The translations under genes and the position numbers were made by a program. A stretch of 64,000 bases of DNA from Sophora flavescens (taxonomy: Eukaryota > Streptophyta > Magnoliopsida > Fabales > Fabaceae), in assembly GCA_030762895.1 (NCBI GenBank), contig JAUPTC010000078.1, positions 56,177-120,176 on the forward strand. The letters are read 5' to 3'. The notes beneath the pieces are model-generated. The model worked only from the letters and a program-made list of their open reading frames with translations, was not told the origin of the DNA and made no database searches. Below, piece after piece: positions 61,934 through 64,000 of the stretch; the first letter of the stretch is position 1, and every line of letters begins with the position of its first letter.

Positions 61934-64000
61934 TGTGACAATTCCAATTTCAGGTATCACATTTACGCACTATATTTCGAAATACACTCAATAAAATAAT
62001 GTAATTTATTTCTTTTTAAAAGTATAATTTTCTAGTTACTTATCCTTTCAAATTGCTTGATAAAATTTTTTCGTTTTCTTTTACTCCACATACAACCCAA
62101 TCACCATTAACATAGTATAAATAGGTATCATAAGAATTTTTTTACACTTAGACCTTCACATAACAGGTCATCTCCGAAATCATAATATACGAAAATAAAG
62201 CGTAATGTACCGTAGTGGTAATTTGGAATTACAACTCAAAAGAATGACTCTCAATAGCCAAACATCCAGACTAACTAAGTACCACTACTTTATAAGACAC
62301 CAAAAAGTCCTATACGGCTAAGACTGTTAATTATTGTCAGAAGACCATAGTTCTCCCCAACCTATCGAAATATCCCACTTGAGGATACCTCTATTCCTAA
62401 CTATGGAAGTATCAAAACATATAAACTCCTAATCTACCGTAAAACTAGTAAGAAATCAGATATGCAGTAAGAGATGTCTCCACGGTCCAAAGTCTAACAT
62501 GACTTGATGTAGGTACCTAATCATCACCTCGTGATATTCCACTCAACGAATACTTCTTCCAAAGTATCTCGTAGTAAAGTCCTCTCCCGAACAACTCAAG
62601 AATTCTTCGCTTCATCCTATTAGTGTCCAAAGTACTACCTTGGTATAAAATGAAACTGAGATATCTGTGGGGGTGAGTTTCAATATAATAGTTTTAATAA
62701 GACATCCCCATGCACGACTCTCAAATAGCATATACCAAATATTCACAATATAATAACATTAATTCAAATAGTAGATTGATTTGTTACGTGGGTTTCATGC
62801 GGCAGAGTCATTATTTTATAAAAAAATGCATGACACTTCTATGTTCATCTCTAATTTTAATACCTAATCTCTGGAGTCCCACAACTTTTCTGTTTCGTTT
62901 CAGCCATCGTGACTCCCATTGCATGGCACATTGTAAACGAACAAAACAATGCCCAAGAAAAATCCTTGGTGCACATCCCATTCCCCTGCTTAGAGATGCT
63001 GCATGAAAGCAATGACACTATTCCCCCATTCTGAAGTTAGGAATAGTTGCCACATATTCAATTCGGAGCACGGAGTCCTAAATTTGGGCACACGTCCTAT
63101 AAAGATAAGATTGATCCACTCCCAGACTTCAGTAGTCATCATCACACAACCATGTCTGCCATATACATTGATCCACTCTGGATTCAATGCCCATTTTATG
63201 ACAATTGCCATTGAATGCATGAGAAAAACTTTTATTCGTTTTGTTTTCTTTATCGTAATAATCTTTCCTTGTCAAGCCCTGGCTTATGACCATGTGCTTA
63301 AATTTTTTTTTAATTAAGACTTTCAAAGCAAAACAAATACAGAACACCACAGTCCAAATCTTTTAATCTCAACACGGAACCCACCCACCCAGTCTGAATG
63401 CTCAAATCCGAGGCCCTTGAGCCGTGCACCGGTTTAGGCTTTCCTTGAATATGGAACTTCACTTTCCACATCAATTTAGGACACCAGGTCAAAAACAAAG
63501 CACTACAAGGACACTCAGTCCATGACACGGATCCTTGATCTTGCGTGTCCATACAATACTAGAACCTAGACGTCTAGGTTTCTGAGGGCTTATTTATCTG
63601 CTTGTAAAACATTTAGCTCATTTGAAAAACAAATACAAAACAACAGCTCGAAAGAAAGCATCCCAGTTTAGCGGGAATAACTTCTTGAATAAAATATTTT
63701 CTGAAATCCTTTTCTGTTTAAAGCGTTGATAAAATCCCCAAAAAATCATTGATAAATCTCTTTATTTCTAATTGTTTCACTTCAAAAATTAATTCTCAAT
63801 AAAGGTCGACTTTAAAAAATTAATAATAATAAAATTTAATAATTATTTTTTGAATATTTAAATAACTAATATTAAATATTTAATAATATTAAATAAATAA
63901 TATTAAATAACCGTATCATTTCTTTGTCAGAAGTAATTGTTCTAACTGCTATAAAAATTATTTTCAGAAATTAATCACTTTAAATAACATTTATAATAAA
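61934..64000 (-). repeat. Gypsy LTR, copy C, cut by the window end
   Basis: Starts TGTGACAATTCC and follows LTRs A and B in order to the last base, covering about the first half of the 4.3 kb LTR. It includes the AT-only block at 63816-63911. More small differences are present than between A and B. It is the 5' LTR of the interior at 58603-61933. Confidence 0.87.

Overview
The window looks like plant nuclear heterochromatin: about 35 kb of a degenerate telomere-like satellite broken up by LTR and non-LTR retrotransposon debris. No ordinary host gene, tRNA, rRNA or CRISPR array was recognised. The plant assignment rests on the exact plant telomere heptamer CCCTAAA recurring inside the satellite, on plant-type Ty1/copia, Ty3/gypsy and LINE sequences, and on a priming site complementary to plant initiator-Met tRNA. 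Species cannot be named; a dicot is likely but unproven.

Layout. 1-24301 is uninterrupted satellite. 24302-31134 is a complete-ended but gutted Ty1/copia element on the minus strand, with two 1.74 kb LTRs and a perfect 5 bp target duplication. 31135-32954 is satellite. 32955-34700 is a 5'-truncated LINE on the plus strand. 34701-39926 is satellite. 39927-43845 is a solo Ty3/gypsy-type LTR. 43846-45122 is satellite. 45123-50193 is a large gypsy LTR with a stump of its internal region. 50194-53550 is satellite. From 53551 to the window end the same gypsy family appears in a tandem or recombinant arrangement: an internal stump, a full LTR, a 3.3 kb internal region with a broken gag, and a second LTR that runs off the window.

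The satellite always has its C-rich strand on the plus strand, on both sides of every insertion, so the insertions split what was one array. At fine scale it alternates 12-mers and 7-mers that each start with a C run (12 + 7 = 19 bp). At larger scale it carries several local higher-order periods: about 1.5-1.6 kb near the left end, 1.0-1.1 kb at 7.7-13 kb, a near-perfect 2.30 kb tandem duplication at 13.1-17.7 kb, and a 1.91 kb tandem duplication at 35.9-39.7 kb. A 6.2 kb block of satellite plus gypsy LTR at 43.9-50.2 kb recurs at 52.4-58.6 kb.

Nothing here looks able to move on its own. The copia element lacks integrase and the reverse transcriptase core, the LINE is truncated, and the gypsy copies show no recognisable pol. 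Many differences between repeat copies fall at CAG/CTG/CCG trinucleotides in forms that cytosine deamination does not produce. Some frameshifts and substitutions may therefore be consensus errors rather than biology.
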